NCBI RefSeq assembly: GCF_028372415.1
Contig: NC_092872.1
Coordinates: 13,606,479 to 13,670,478, forward strand
Source: Notamacropus eugenii
Taxonomy: Eukaryota > Chordata > Mammalia > Diprotodontia > Macropodidae
Length of the DNA stretch: 64,000 nucleotides
Direction of reading: 5' to 3'
A program made the position numbers and the translations under genes. This document shows, piece after piece, positions 1 through 12,000 of the stretch; within the stretch, counting starts at the first letter, position 1; the number at the start of each line of letters is the position of its first letter. A model generated the notes under the pieces. The model was not told where the DNA came from and made no database searches. It worked only from the letters and a program-made list of their open reading frames with translations.

Positions 1-2620
1 TTATTTTTTAATTAATTAATTTTTAGTTATCAACATTCATTTCTACATTTGAATTCCTAATTTTCTCCCCATCTCTCCCCTCCCTCCACCCCAAGACACC
101 ATGAACTCTGATTACCCCCTGTCACAATCTGCCCTCTCTTCTACCACATCTCTCCCTTCCCTTGTCCCCATCTCCTCTATTTTCTTGGAGGGCAAGATAG
201 ATTTCTATACCCCCATTACCTGCATTTATTATTTCTCACTTACATGTAATAACAATTTTTAACATTCATTTTTCAAACTTTGAGTTCCAACTTCTCTCCC
301 TTCCTCCCTCCACACCCATCCCCACTGAAAAGACAAGCAATTCCAAATAGGGTATACATGTGTAGTTATGCAAAAGACTTCCATAACAGTCATGCTATGA
401 AAGACTAGCTATATTTCCCTCCCTCCTATCCTGCCCACTATTTATTCTATTCTCTCTTTTGACCTTGTCCCTCCCCAAAAGTGTTTACTTCTAATTACCA
501 CTTCCTCCCACTTGCCCTTCCTTCCATGATCACCCCTACCCTGCTTATCCCTTTCTCCCCTACTTTCCTGTAGTGGAAGATAGATTTTCGTACCAAATTG
601 AGTAAGCATGTCATTCCTTCCTTAAGCCAAATGTGATGAGAGTATGCTTCACTTTTTCCCTTTCACCTAACCACCTTTCCCCTCCATTAAAAATCTTTTT
701 CTTGCCTCTCTTATGACAGATAATTTGTCCCATTCCATTTCTTCCTTTCTCCTCCCATTATATTTCTCTCTCACCCCACCATTTTATTTTTTTTAGATAT
801 CATTCCTTCCCATTCAACTCACCCTGTGCCCTCTGTCTATATGTGTCTAATTCCTCCAACCACCCAAATATTGAAACAAGTCTCAGGAGTTACAAATATT
901 ATCTTTCCATGTAGCAATGTAAACAGTTCAACTCAAGTAAGTCCTTATGATTTCTCTTTCCTGTTTACATTTTCATGCTTCTCTTGATTCTTGTGTTTGA
1001 AAATCAAATTTTCTATTCACTTCTGGTCTTCTCATCACGAATGCTTGAAAGTCCTGTATTTCATTGAATGACCATTTTTTATCCTGAAGTATTATACTCA
1101 GTTTTGTTGGGTAGGTGATTGTTGGTCTTAATCCTAGCTCCTTTGACTTCTGGAATATCATATTCCAAGCCCTTTGATCCCTTAAGGTAGATGCAGCTAG
1201 ATCTTGTGTTCTCCTGATTGTATTTCCACAATATTCCAATTTATTTGTTTCTGGCAGCTTGCAATATTTTCTCTTGCCCTGGGAATTCTGGAATTAGGCT
1301 ACAATATTCCTAGGAGTTTTTTCTTTTTGGATATCCTTCAGGAGGTAGGATTGATGGATTCTTTCAATATTTATTTTGCCCTCTGCTTCCAGAATATCTG
1401 GGCAGTTCTCCTTGATAATTTCATGGAAGATGATGTCCAGGCTGATTTTTGATCATGGCTTTCAGGTAGTGCCATAATTTTTAACTTGTTTCTTGTGGAT
1501 CTATTTTGCAGGTCAATTGTTTTTCCAGTGAGATATTTCACATTGCTATTTTTTCATTCCTTTGCTTTTGTTTTATAATTTCTTGATTTTTCATGAAGTC
1601 TTTAACTCCTATCTGCTCCATTTTAATCTTTAAGGAATTATTTTCCTGAGTGAGCTTTTGGATCTCCGTCTAAATCTAACCAGTTCTGCTTTTTATGGCA
1701 CTTTTCTCCTCATTGGCTTTTTGGATGTCTTTTGCCATTTCAGGTAGTCTATTTTTTAAAGTGCTATTTTTTTCAGCATTTTTGCATCTCCTTTAGCAAA
1801 CAGTTGACTTGTTTTTCATAATTTTCTTCCCTCATTCTCATTTCTCTTCCCAATTTTTGCTTTGTTTCTCTTACTGGATGTTCACAATCTTTTTTGAGCT
1901 CCTCCATGACCTGAGATCTCCAATGTGGATGGAGGAACTTTGACTTTGTTTTCTTCTGTTTATATGCTTTTGTCTTCCTTGTCACCAAAGCAAGATTCTA
2001 TAGTCTGATTCTTTTACTGGTGTTTGCTCATTTCCCCAGTCATTTACTTGAGCTTTGAGCTCTTTGTCAAGGCACTTCTTTGCTTCCAGTGGGGGTGGGG
2101 GAGTGTACTGTCAGTCATGGGATCCCCCCACAATCTGTGGGCCTAGAACTCTAGAAACAATGGCTGCAACTGTCACTGCTGCTGCTGTGGGTGCTGTGGG
2201 TTCCTTTGCATCTCCTCCCTCCAAGGTAACTGGGGCTGATGCCAGAGCATTCCACTCTCCTGCTCTGGTCCCAGAGGTATTTCCCTCTTACTTCCTAATT
2301 TATCCTCAGTGTTTTGTGGTCATGAAGTGTGGAAACCACCCCAGGTCCTTGAGATTCATTCCCCCTGAGGCCTAAAATGGTCTCCTCCATGCCCAGGCAC
2401 AACCCATGGTGCACTGTGTTCTGGTCACTTTCCAGCTTGAGAGACACATGCCAGGAACCTTCCAGGCTGTCTTGGGCTCCAGAATTGCTTCACTTCATCA
2501 TTCTGTGGATTCTGCAGCTCTAGAGTTTGTTTAGAGCCATTTTTTACAGGTATTTGGCTGAATTTGGTGAGAGTGCTCTGGAAGGTGAATGCAATTACTC
2601 TGCCATCTTGACTCTGCCCC
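1..2620 (-). mobile_element. HAL1-type LINE (ORF1-only half-L1), unit A
   Basis: Read on the minus strand, the element starts near 2620 with an L1-like 5' end (a GGCAGAGTCAAGATGGC-type motif). It continues through broken ORF1 pieces and ends in a purine-rich 3' region with an A/T tail at the window's left edge. No ORF2 (endonuclease/reverse transcriptase) lies between ORF1 and the 3' region, which is the layout of HAL1 elements mobilised in trans by L1. The same insertion is in unit B at 39986-42596. There the flanks look like an imperfect target duplication beginning GGAATT. The left end may be cut by the window. Confidence 0.8.
973..1988 (-). pseudogene. LINE ORF1p-like remnant in HAL1
   Basis: Two minus-strand open pieces remain. 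The piece at 1773-1988 is lysine/glutamate-rich and coiled-coil-like, as expected for the N-terminal half of an L1 ORF1 RNA-binding protein. The piece at 973-1239 matches the conserved C-terminal domain pattern, with a W-x-x-IF segment, a P-x-I-(S/T)-YP-x-KLS segment and a terminal F-V-x-RP segment. Stops and frame changes separate them, so the gene is dead. ORF1p normally coats LINE RNA as trimers. The family assignment is from recalled motifs and no search was run. Confidence 0.7.
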
Positions 2621-3014
2621 CAGGAATTCATTAAAAATAAACATTACTGATGTCAATCAAGAAACTTCTTTTCTTATTTTATAGTATTTTTCTAATTACA
2701 TGCAAAGAAAATTTTTAGCTTTGCTTTTTTATAAAGTTATGGGTTCCAAATGTCCTCCCTCCTTTCCTTTCCTCTCCCCTCCCCAAGAATTTTGATACAG
2801 TTTGTATATATGCAATCCTGTAACACTATTTTCATATCAGTCACATTGTGAAAGGAAACAGTTTGCCAAAATAATTGTACTTTGGAAAAGAAGAGAAATC
2901 ATGGAAATAAATAAAGCAGAAACAGGAAGCTTTAATCTGCATTGAGTCCATCATATCTTTCTCTGAATGTGCGGAAAATTTTCCACCATGAGTCTTTCTG
3001 AACTGTCTTGGAAA

Positions 3015-3540
3015 TCAGTTCACATTTACTCAGTGCATAGTATGTGCCAGGTAATGCGCTAAGCCCTGGGGATACAGAACGAGGCAAATACAGCACCTGG
3101 TTCAAGGAGCTCACAATCTAATGAAAGACACAAGGTGCAAACAAATACAGACAAGTTGAGCTACATACAGGATGAAGAAGAACTAAGTAATAGAAGGAAG
3201 GCACTTCTAGGACCTTAACACAGTGTAGGGAAGCCGTCCTGGAAACGATGGCATTTCAGTGGGGGGTTGGATGAAGCCAGGGAGGTCAGGAAGCAGAATG
3301 AAGGAGGGAGAGCATTCCAGGCATCGGGGAAAGCCAGAGAGAAGGCCCAGAGGAAAGAGATTGGTGTGACAGTGGTGCAGGACTTGAAGAGCTGTCCTGG
3401 GGGACAGGGATTAGATTGGTTCAGTTCAGCCAGAGAAGACAGGACTAGAAGTACTGGGTGAAAGTGTGAAGTGCCAAATTTAGGCTGGATAATAAGGAAA
3501 GAATTGCTGAGGAGTACGGCTCTCCTCAAATGGAATGGGC
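3015..3540 (-). repeat. L2/CR1-type LINE 3'-end repeat
   Basis: The text 'catagtatgtgccaggtaat', then a 'ctaagccctggggata'-type phrase, then 'aggagctcacaatctaatga', is the reverse complement of the widespread ancient mammalian repeat whose sense form reads 'cctggcacatagtaggcact'. The rest (3180-3540) resembles the conserved upstream part of the same repeat. The related sense copy lies in the right arm at 28870-29270. No coding potential is supported. Confidence 0.55.
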
Positions 3541-5260
3541 TGCTCAGAGAGATGGTGAGTTCTCTAAACTATCCCTTTCATCATCTGATTGGTATAGCAT
3601 AAAAACTATAAATGAACTTGGATAGTTTTGACATTTTTATAATTTTATAATTTTGGCATGACCCAGCCATGAGCACTGAATCTTCTTCCTGCTACTGCAG
3701 TTGGTTTTTGTTACTTTAAGGAGAACCTGATATGTGTGCAAGTACTGAGTACAGTGATAGATAGACCATGCTCAAATTTTATGTATTTGATTGTTATTTT
3801 CAGTGGGATTTCCTGATATCTTGATACCTCTTAGATTAGTCATTAGATTAGTCCAATGGCAAGACAAAAGTCAAGATGAGTGGTAATGGCTTGAGAAGCA
3901 ATGGCTGAACTTGGCATCTGATGTCTGATCCAGCTCTGTGAGTTCCACAGTAGCTGCATCAGCCACCTTCATGGCCTTTGGAGAAAATTGATTTCTTCAA
4001 TCCGTTGCACTGGGGAAATCTTCACATGCTTGGGATAGAAATTCCCCTAACTTCCCAATGGATTTGAGGCCTGTGAATTACCATAAACTTATTTAGTCAG
4101 TCTGCCAAGGTAGTTTTGGTATGATGTGGTCTCTCCCCTGCTACAGATTTTGGAATCACAAGAGAGGTTTTGGTGTCAGATGGACAGAAACAAATTGATG
4201 AGTATCCCTCAGTAAGTCTTCATAACACAAATCCTAGCACTCTCAGAAAAGCCCATCCTCCCTTCTAAGGTTAGACTTGTTGAAAGGAAGAATATTTTGG
4301 CATTTTTGCAAACTATGTAGAGTTGGATATATAGAGAAAAACAGAAAAAGTGAAGTCCATTTGCATAAGAATCAATGAGAGATTGGTCTTTCTTCCTAAT
4401 GGGACTTCTTCTTGGAGAGAAAAGAGAATCATGTTTTTTTCTCTCTGGATGATGAAAATCAGAAAACCAAAATCTCTCTTTGCTCAAGCTCTTACCAACT
4501 CCACCCATCTCATAGGTTCAGCATATAAAGAAATCAATTTCCACCAAAGTAGAAAGTCTTATACAGATCATCTGTCCTCAGAGGGTTACACAAACAACAT
4601 TTTTTACACAAATAGAATACAGAAGGAGACAATACTAAGATTTGAGAAAGGAGAGATCAGTTCCAGGTGGAGGGATCAGAGAAGACTTCATAAAAACATG
4701 ACCAATGGGTCTTATAGAAGGGCAAGGATGTCAGGAGACACAAATGTGTGAGGGGGAGAAGTTCTCTTGCAGGCAGATGGCACAGCCTGTGCAAATACAT
4801 GGAGAGGGGAGAGCAAAGGGTGGAATGAGAGAACAACAAGTAATACAGCTTGTCTAGAGAACAGAAAATGAGAAGGGGAGAAAGGGAAAATGAGGCTGGA
4901 AGGATGTGAGACTCTCCCTATGTCATGCTGGGGGCAGGATGTCCCCTCTCAGCTTGTCTGCCCTTTCTCTCCCTTCTCCCCTTTGACATCTTTCAGGCTC
5001 CCCCTCAGTCTTTGCTGTGACACTGTGCTTCAGATTAACAGGTCATTTTCTTTCATGCAGGGAAGTAGTTTCTGGGCTGGGGAGGAAGAAACCTGCATTT
5101 AAGCAGGAGGAAAGAAGTAAAGTCTGGGTTGACCTAGAACCTAGTTCTTCTCTCTTCTGGGGTCAAGCTCAGGCTTAGAAGTTTCCCAAAGGAGGCTGAG
5201 GCATCACATTCAAAAGTTGTATTGGAAATATTCATCTCTGGTCATAGGCATGTAGATAGC
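3541..5260. other. Non-coding inverted-arm sequence, no gene seen
   Basis: Open frames here, including the 133-aa one at 4350-4751, have no recognisable domain. Their best similarity is to the inverted and tandem copies (27.1-28.8 kb, 43.5-45.2 kb, 59.2-60.9 kb), where the frames are broken differently. I see duplicated intergenic DNA only. Confidence 0.6.
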
Positions 5261-5264
5261 ACCA

Positions 5265-5490
5265 AGGGAAGGTGAGTATAATGCAGTGAGTGTTGGCCTG
5301 TAGTCAGAAGGTGAGAGTTGAGGTCTTGGCTCTGGTATTTACTGGCTGTGTGACATTGGGTAAGTCCCCTGCTGATTCTGAGGCTCAGGTGCCTCATGTA
5401 TATAATCAATAATAATGTCTGTGCTACCTACCTTAAATGAGATAATGCATGTAAAGGGGTTGGTAGACTTTAAAGTGCTACAAAAATCTG
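5265..5490. repeat. MIR-like tRNA-derived SINE
   Basis: It carries the typical core wording 'tactggctgtgtgacattgg' followed by 'taagtcccctgctgattctg' and a 'gagataatgcatgtaaag' downstream part. The same element, inverted, is in the right arm near 26935-27130 and in unit B at 45230-45450. Confidence 0.6.
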
Positions 5491-6518
5491 TTATGACTGA
5501 AGATAAAGACAAGTAAGGCAAGGAGAGTGGGGAAGAAAGAGAATAGTATTGACTCCAATGGCTCAGGAAGGCTACATGTGGATAAGAGGGCATGACGATC
5601 TATAGAATGTCAGATCTGGAAGGGATTTTAGGGACTCTAGAGGTCAGTTTTTCATTTAATTCACATTTGTCACCCATAATGTGTTTGACAAGGAGCAAAT
5701 GAATTAAAAACACCTAGGAAGCCTCTACAATGTGAAAATTCCTGTTCCAGGTGCTGGAAAAGATGAAAAAAATAAAAAATTGCAGCAATAGTAAGAGCAA
5801 CACAGAGATGCTTCTACTCCCTTATCATAAAATAATCACATGAATATGTGAGAATGTGAGAAATTCCAGAAAGAAAGGCTATCTTCCAGTCACATTGAAT
5901 GTGTTCGTAGAACGTGGGGACTGCCTAGTTTAAAAGCAAAGTCACTAGGTCTCAGAGCCTGGGACAGGATCTATATGAAAAGTAGGAAGCTTCAGGCCAA
6001 GGCAACCTCAGTTGGGGGTGGGTGGAAGTGAGATTAAAAGATTGTCTGCGCCAGGTAAAGTTGTGCCCCATGCTCTGAAAGAACAGATGATGGTGCCCAG
6101 ATCTCCACTCCCTAGCAGGATATAGCAATGGGGTGAAAGAGGGGATGGGTTGTAGACAGGGGTACTCTAGGAATATACGTCCAGGGAGACGGGTCCCAGA
6201 AGAGGGAGAGCCTGAGGAGATTTGGTGTCAGCCTGGTGCCAGATGAGGGAGGGAGGACAAGCTGGAGGACTGCCAAAAGGTCTAATCATGGCTCCAGAAG
6301 TCCATTCCATGGACAAAACCCCCACCACTCTATCCTAACTGTAGCTCTGCCTAGGTTCCTCTTTCAGCCTACAACTGGCCATACATTGAGAAGCATTCAT
6401 TGCTTTGACCCTGCTGAAGGAAAGGCAGTACTTGGAGAGGCTCTCTGGCATTTAAGTTGAGTCTCTGTAGAGGTCAGAGTGAGGGAATGTCCAGGAAACT
6501 TGGTAGTTCTGATGACTG
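5491..6518. other. Non-coding arm sequence up to the ERV insertion
   Basis: I see no gene or clear element. The counterpart at 45450-46475 in unit B is collinear with it and runs straight through the ERV target site. Confidence 0.55.
6515..6518. repeat. ERV target-site duplication, left copy (ACTG)
   Basis: ACTG directly precedes the LTR start (TGTGTGGG) and recurs directly after the other LTR at 14319-14322. The unoccupied paralogous site in unit B (46472-46475) has a single ACTG. Four bases is the usual duplication size for gammaretrovirus-like integrases. Confidence 0.85.
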
Positions 6519-6958
6519 TGTGTGGGATGGCTCAGGTCCCCACATAAATCAATTACTCAGAGGCCTCTCAATGTGATGACAGAAAAGTGATTTATTCGAT
6601 TCTCGAGAAGCGGGGCTCACCTGTAGGAGTAGGAAAGTCGAAGACAAAGAAAAGGGCAGTGATTTATATAGACCCTTATACAAGTCCCTCCTCCCCGCAC
6701 TGACCATTATCCTCATTAGCTGAGAATATGGTCTTACATTCTAGACACGAAATCTAACCAATCCCTTTTGAAATGAAGACATCGAGGAATTATGTAAGTT
6801 TTGTCCAATCATTGAGACCTAATACACTACACAGTTTTATATCCTTATATGGAACTATTCTATTCTAAAAATATTGTAGCCTTGAGCCTTTAGGCCTTAC
6901 CTCACCCCCGGGAGAAGAATTACAATCTGAGGAGTCTTCACTAAGTCTATCCCACTCA
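6519..6958 (-). repeat. 3' LTR of the ERV
   Basis: This 440-bp repeat matches 13878-14318 apart from about 20 substitutions and one 1-base gap. The ends are TG...CA. On the minus strand it carries a TATA-like TATATAAA at 6663-6670 and an AATAAA polyadenylation signal at 6591-6596, which places a short R region between them. It is called the 3' LTR because env lies immediately upstream on the minus strand. Confidence 0.9.
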
Positions 6959-6959
6959 A

Positions 6960-6972
6960 TCCCTCCTCTTAT
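6960..6972 (-). promoter_or_regulatory. Polypurine tract of the ERV
   Basis: On the minus strand, AAGAGGAGGGA sits directly before the 3' LTR boundary, the position where plus-strand DNA synthesis is primed in retroviruses. The only evidence is sequence and position. Confidence 0.7.
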
Positions 6973-7003
6973 TTTATCAGCCTGAAGATTTCTCATGGAT
7001 GTT

Positions 7004-8820
7004 TCAACCAAAGTTCTGTAACATAATCTCACACTGTCTATTAATCTCCTCATCCCAATCAGGATCATTCATGTCTCTTGTCTCCACAGGTGCCCAGCCT
7101 TCCTTCTTTAATATCATCAGTTGAATGGCTCCTTCAGTCCTTTCTCCTACTCTAGCAAGTTTTAGTAAAGAATTTCTAACTATTTTAGTAATTAGTGAAA
7201 TCAAAGAAGATAAACAAATAGGAAATAATACAATACCACTAATTGCTATAAGGCCAAACCACAGTAACCTCTTCCACCAGCTCCCCTCAAACCAGGACCA
7301 CCAGGATGTATTGAAAGGGGAGCCCCAAGTTTCCTGACATTCTTGGTGATCTCTTTCACTGCCCTTCCATTATCATCAATTTTTAAGCAACATGTAGATA
7401 AATTGAGTTTCCTACCAACTCCTCCTTCTTCTGCAAGTAAATAATCTAAGATTAATCTATGTTGCAGTACTGCTTCCCTAGTTTGTGTGGCTTGATCAGC
7501 CAATAAGTCCAAAGCCTTTGCTGTTTGATTGGTTATAATTTCAACTACTGCTTGGAGTCTGATTAGTCTGTTTAATAGATATATAGGGGTTCTATAACCC
7601 CAGCTCCCATCTTGAGCCCAAGTTGCAGGCCCATACTCTCTGATTATCCTCTCAGGAGGCCAAGTATCGCCCCACCCATTTGCATTTCCAGTCTGAGTGA
7701 GGGAGGTGTCGATGTTCCTCTTTCTTTTTGCTAGATCATCATATAGAGGGACCCCTAGATGCTGTTTCCTTGATTCAGGCAAGAAAAAGAATTTAGGTCT
7801 CACCAATCCAATGTAACAAACACCTCTCCAGTTTAGCAGAAGGTGAGTATAGGCTGTCTGTCCACATATCCAATAATGCCCTCTCAAAGCAGGATTTTCC
7901 TCTAGAAACAGTCTTACTCTATAATCCACAGCCGGAAAGTACTTCACATCATCCGGGCCTAATGGTCCCCCTTTCATGATCTCTGATTCACCCTTCCATA
8001 GTTGTTGTTTCCTCTTCCATATACAATGTTGATAATTCTCCCCAGTTCTATTGATTACACTCCAGAAAGTATCAAACATCATCCTATGTGTTCCATTCTC
8101 CCACTTCCATACCCATTCTTTATATTCTGTGTTATTCTTAATACTGTTCATATATATACAACTCCACAAATAGTCATGGTCATGACCCCCTTCACATGGT
8201 TTTCTGGGATCAGAGGGGTTGTAAAACTTATACCCACAACTTTCGTGATATTCCCCTTTTGCTCTCTCTTCATATGAAGAGGATGGGAAAAATGAATGGG
8301 TACAGGGAATCACCCTACCATCTGAACAGGTAATACCGTTCTGATCCCATCTGTTTGCATACTGGGCACAATCAATACGAGCCAGGGTTTCTGGCCTTTG
8401 TGTGAATGTCCATTTACAATTACTTTCTCCCAGCCATGTCTCCTGCAATTCAGGTCCTGTTTGGTTTAAACAATGTTCACCAAGACCCTTGGTGTTTCTC
8501 TTGGCTTGTCCAGAATCTTGTTCTGTCATGTACTTAAAATCCAGACTGGACTCAGCGGTACTGCTACCCATGGCCATTGGCTTAACCGCTGAGGTCCCCC
8601 CACAAATCCAACAGTCGGATACCTCAAAGGTGTCCGCAATGGTCTTAATTAGGGCCAGGAAACTATTTTCAAGGGGAGGGGGGGTTGATAACTGGGGCCT
8701 GGTGTCCCAGCAGTGGGAACAGGATCATGCCTAAAAGGGACATTTCCAGGGTACTACATTTTGGTTGCATTGTTCCCACGGTTTGTCAAGTCCACCCAGT
8801 CTTAATAGACGAGTCCTGTT
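7004..8820 (-). pseudogene. env: Retroviral env (gamma-like SU-TM), frameshifted
   Basis: This is an envelope glycoprotein relic. The longest open piece (7246-8577, 443 codons from its first Met) stays open upstream. At 8602-8613 it encodes a Cys-Trp-Ile-Cys motif like the SU isomerase site that pairs SU with TM in gammaretroviruses. A basic KRKR stretch at residues 284-287 could be the SU/TM cleavage site. Residues about 365-400 hold a heptad-rich, immunosuppressive-domain-like segment and a CC pair (396-397). The first Cys of the expected CX6-7CC motif is Gly388. About six N-glycosylation sequons are visible. Near 7300 the frame shifts: the membrane anchor and cytoplasmic tail continue in another frame down to 7004. 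A further frame break lies upstream, near the C-rich run around 8690. The gene is not functional as it stands. It most resembles primate ERVV-like and syncytin-like gamma envelopes, by motif only. Confidence 0.85.
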
Positions 8821-8832
8821 TAGATATTGTGA

Positions 8833-9050
8833 TTAATGGCTTAGGACAATTGCTGAACAGAGAATCCTGTTAAGAACAAACAATAATAATCCTAGTATAG
8901 TTCCCCAAATAACAGAACTTATAATGAATATATATATATTTACCTCATTGGCTATCCCTTTCCAAATTCTGTGTGTTCTCACACACGCTTCAAACGGAGC
9001 TTTTAATACCGACAAAGTGTGTCTCCAAGCATGAAGCTTGAGTGTTTAAT
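8833..9050 (-). pseudogene. Possible env leader/signal segment
   Basis: A minus-strand open frame (no ATG at its start; bounded by a stop near 9050) encodes a basic N-terminal part, then a strongly hydrophobic stretch of about 22 residues rich in Ile, Leu and Val. It lies just upstream of the SU region, where a signal peptide would be expected, but its frame is not continuous with the SU frame. An uncharacterised accessory or chance frame is also possible. Confidence 0.35.
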
Positions 9051-12000
9051 AGCTAATAGCAATAATTATAAATGAAAGTAAACAACTTTAAAATTTTTTA
9101 ATGCAATAACCTTCCATAACTTTGTCTACTGGCTTCCCAATCATGCTAAACATTTTCTGAATTGGGATGGGGGAATAGATAGTTCAAGGTTCAACTTACC
9201 CATATTCTTCCCCTCCTCTTATTTTTCCTTTTTCCATATCTAAATCCAATCAATAAATACCTCTTCACATTCTTTCCCTTATGAATCCTTCCCTTCATCT
9301 ATCTTCCTTTTTTTTTTTTTATGAATATGGGAAGGAAGCAAAGTTGACTGACACATTAGCAAATTACAGGGGGCAGTCCCCTTGTCATAAGTATAGATAC
9401 AGAGATTTAATTTAATGAACTGTCCATTTAGAGGTTCCATCTCATACAGCAGTCTGGGGAAAAATATCATCTTATGCAGTTTTCTGATCTGGATGCTCCT
9501 TCAAACAGTCTTTAGCACAGCATCTCAGCATCTTCTTCTATTCATCTTCTTGTAGAAATCCAGATGTCCACTGTCCTACAAAACTGAACTTAATACCATC
9601 TTAGATTACCATTCCTATCACTCTTACAAAAATCACAATTGAAACTTTTGACAAATTGTCATTTTTTTAAAAGAAAAGAAAATTCACATTAAAATGCAGC
9701 TTCTACATTTCACAGTAAGTCATTATTCATTCCCTCATTAGGAAGATGAGATTTCACTAAGGAGTCAATACCAGGCTCCAGTACTTATATAAATACAAGA
9801 AATAATCATTTTTAACACAGTGCATATCACATCATAAAACAATTCCAACTTCTGATCATGTGATGCTTCTCTTAAAGCATTTACAATATAGTCCACAAAC
9901 CATTTTTCATTTAACATTAACCAACTAAGACAAAATAATAACTATGCATGCTAGTCTCACAAGCCCTTAACCTAACCATCTCCACACTATTACTAAGAAT
10001 TAAAGGACCCTAACTTATTGTTGTTGTTCTAAAGTCCTAAACCTGTTAGCTCAATTTTAGACTTAACCTCAGATGTTCCCCTACCAACAATCTATTATTC
10101 AACAGATCTGGTATTATTACTTACAAAACTTCTGATTTTAGGAATTTGCCACTAAGAGTAGGAACATTGCAGGGAAACAACATCTCTCTCACTTCATGTC
10201 AATTCCAGGCAGGAGCAGATTGTCAACTGGCGTTCAGCCAGGCTTCAAGTCTGCCAGGTGTCAGTGGGGAAATTGAGTCAGGAAAATCCTACCTCAGCCC
10301 AGACTGAACAGTCGCTCTCCCGACCTTCCCATGAGATCACCTTTTGCAGTTCTTACCAGCGTCTCACAGGCTTACTGGCATCATGGATCAGTGGTTCAGA
10401 CCACCTCTCTTGCTATCCACACCTGGAGTTAGACTCAGAAGAACAGTCAGTTAATAGTCCCACAAAAATCTTAAAATAGCAAGCTCCAATAATCAGTTTC
10501 AGACATAACTAATTTCACATTGGCCAAGGAACATCTTTGAAGCAGGTCTAAGTAGCCTACATGCCTTTCTATACATGTTCTAATTCCTGATTGAATAACA
10601 ATCATAAGTCATTGCTCCAGTAGATTTATATCTGTTTCCCAAACTACTTTATCCCTTTCTAACCCTGCTCAATCTAAAAGAATAAGCTACACATGTGATA
10701 AGTTCAAACACCAACTTGAATTTTTTTATGTTCATGTAATGAATTCAAATCAAAACAATCATTTAACTTTCAATGCCAAATATTACCAGAGGCTACCTAC
10801 CTCTAAGAAAATTAGACTGAAATTCTTTTTCCCAAACTGAAGATGTCTCTGATTTAGTCTCAGTAATTAATTCAGTCAATTGTTTTAATACTAATTGCTT
10901 TTACATCATTTTGTAACCTGTAAAGGTCTTATTCCAAGTTGGGACCTTTGTCCATTACCCCAAAAGAGTTTTAGTCTCATTTGTCTAAAGGCCCTGGAAA
11001 ACTTCACCTTGAAAACTCCTTGGTTTTTTTTTTTCCACATGAACCGGCTCTCCTAAGGTCCACTCTATCACTATGCCCAAGTCTATTCTACTTCCCACTC
11101 TTAATTCTATCAGTCCAAATCTCCAGTTTACTGGCCACTCCCATCAAGCCCATTCCTGGAGCTCCCAGACCACCTGGGGCCACCCCCCCTTTTTTTTGTA
11201 AGGCATTCCTTTCCCTGAATCCCCCTGTAAATAAAATACAATTATAGTTAACTTTAATTCCCAATCTTGTTCTATGTAACAATGATACAATATCTACTTA
11301 TTCCCATTAGATTTAGAAAGAATGTTCCCAGGGATTTTATTTACCTCTTAGATCTTAAATTTGCCCTAAAAAGCCAATCACTGAAGATCATTTCTTGTAC
11401 ATTTTCAAATTCTCACCAAAGCAAGTTCTATATACAATCTCCTCAGCTTCTGGGGCTGTACTTGTTACTAGCCTAAGGACTGCTTCTTTTCCCACATATA
11501 CACACAGTGTACCAGCTTTAGGTTTTAGCATTAGAATTACAAATGGCAAACAGAATTTTCATAAGTGATAACAAATTGTTTTAGTTATGAACCTGAACGA
11601 TAAATTTCAGATGACATCAATTGCATTTTCATATCCTATTAGAGAAACTAAATTCTTCCCACTTTTGTAACTTACAAATACAAATTGGATAGGTAGGCCT
11701 TCCAAAAACCATATAAAAGATTTTACAAAGTATTTCTTAATACAACAAATATTTCCTCTCTTACGAACAGTTTACAATTTATCACAATCCCCTTGAAACT
11801 AATTGACAGAAATTACAAGAAAAGACCTAAACCCAAAGCCTTTTCACATTTGCCCATAAACTTTCTTTTACAAAAATAACTTTAGAGTAAATACTTGATT
11901 CATGGCAAAAACAATTTTAGCTAAAATTTCCTTTTCAACAACAGAAATAAACTTTTAACATAATACATGCTCAGATGAAACAGGCTTGAAAATCACACCT

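Larger units (their letters stand above)
2640..6518. repeat. Left inverted-repeat arm, outer part, unit A
   Basis: This stretch is the reverse complement, at roughly 80-85% by eye, of the right arm between about 26.1 and 29.65 kb. Examples: 2930-3110 pairs with 29140-29340, and 4500-5480 pairs with 26950-28100. It has no supported gene and holds old interspersed repeats. The arm continues after the ERV at 14323-15475. In unit B the same arm continues outward past the HAL1 to 39372, so the arm in unit A also extends beyond the window. Confidence 0.75.

Noticed and set aside
2055..2375. 106-codon plus-strand frame, with a similar 88-codon frame at 42086
   Set aside because: It is antisense to the HAL1 5' region and its similarity in unit B follows from the shared insertion.
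4350..4751. 133-codon plus-strand frame in the left arm
   Set aside because: The tandem and inverted copies have broken frames at this place, and no motif is visible.
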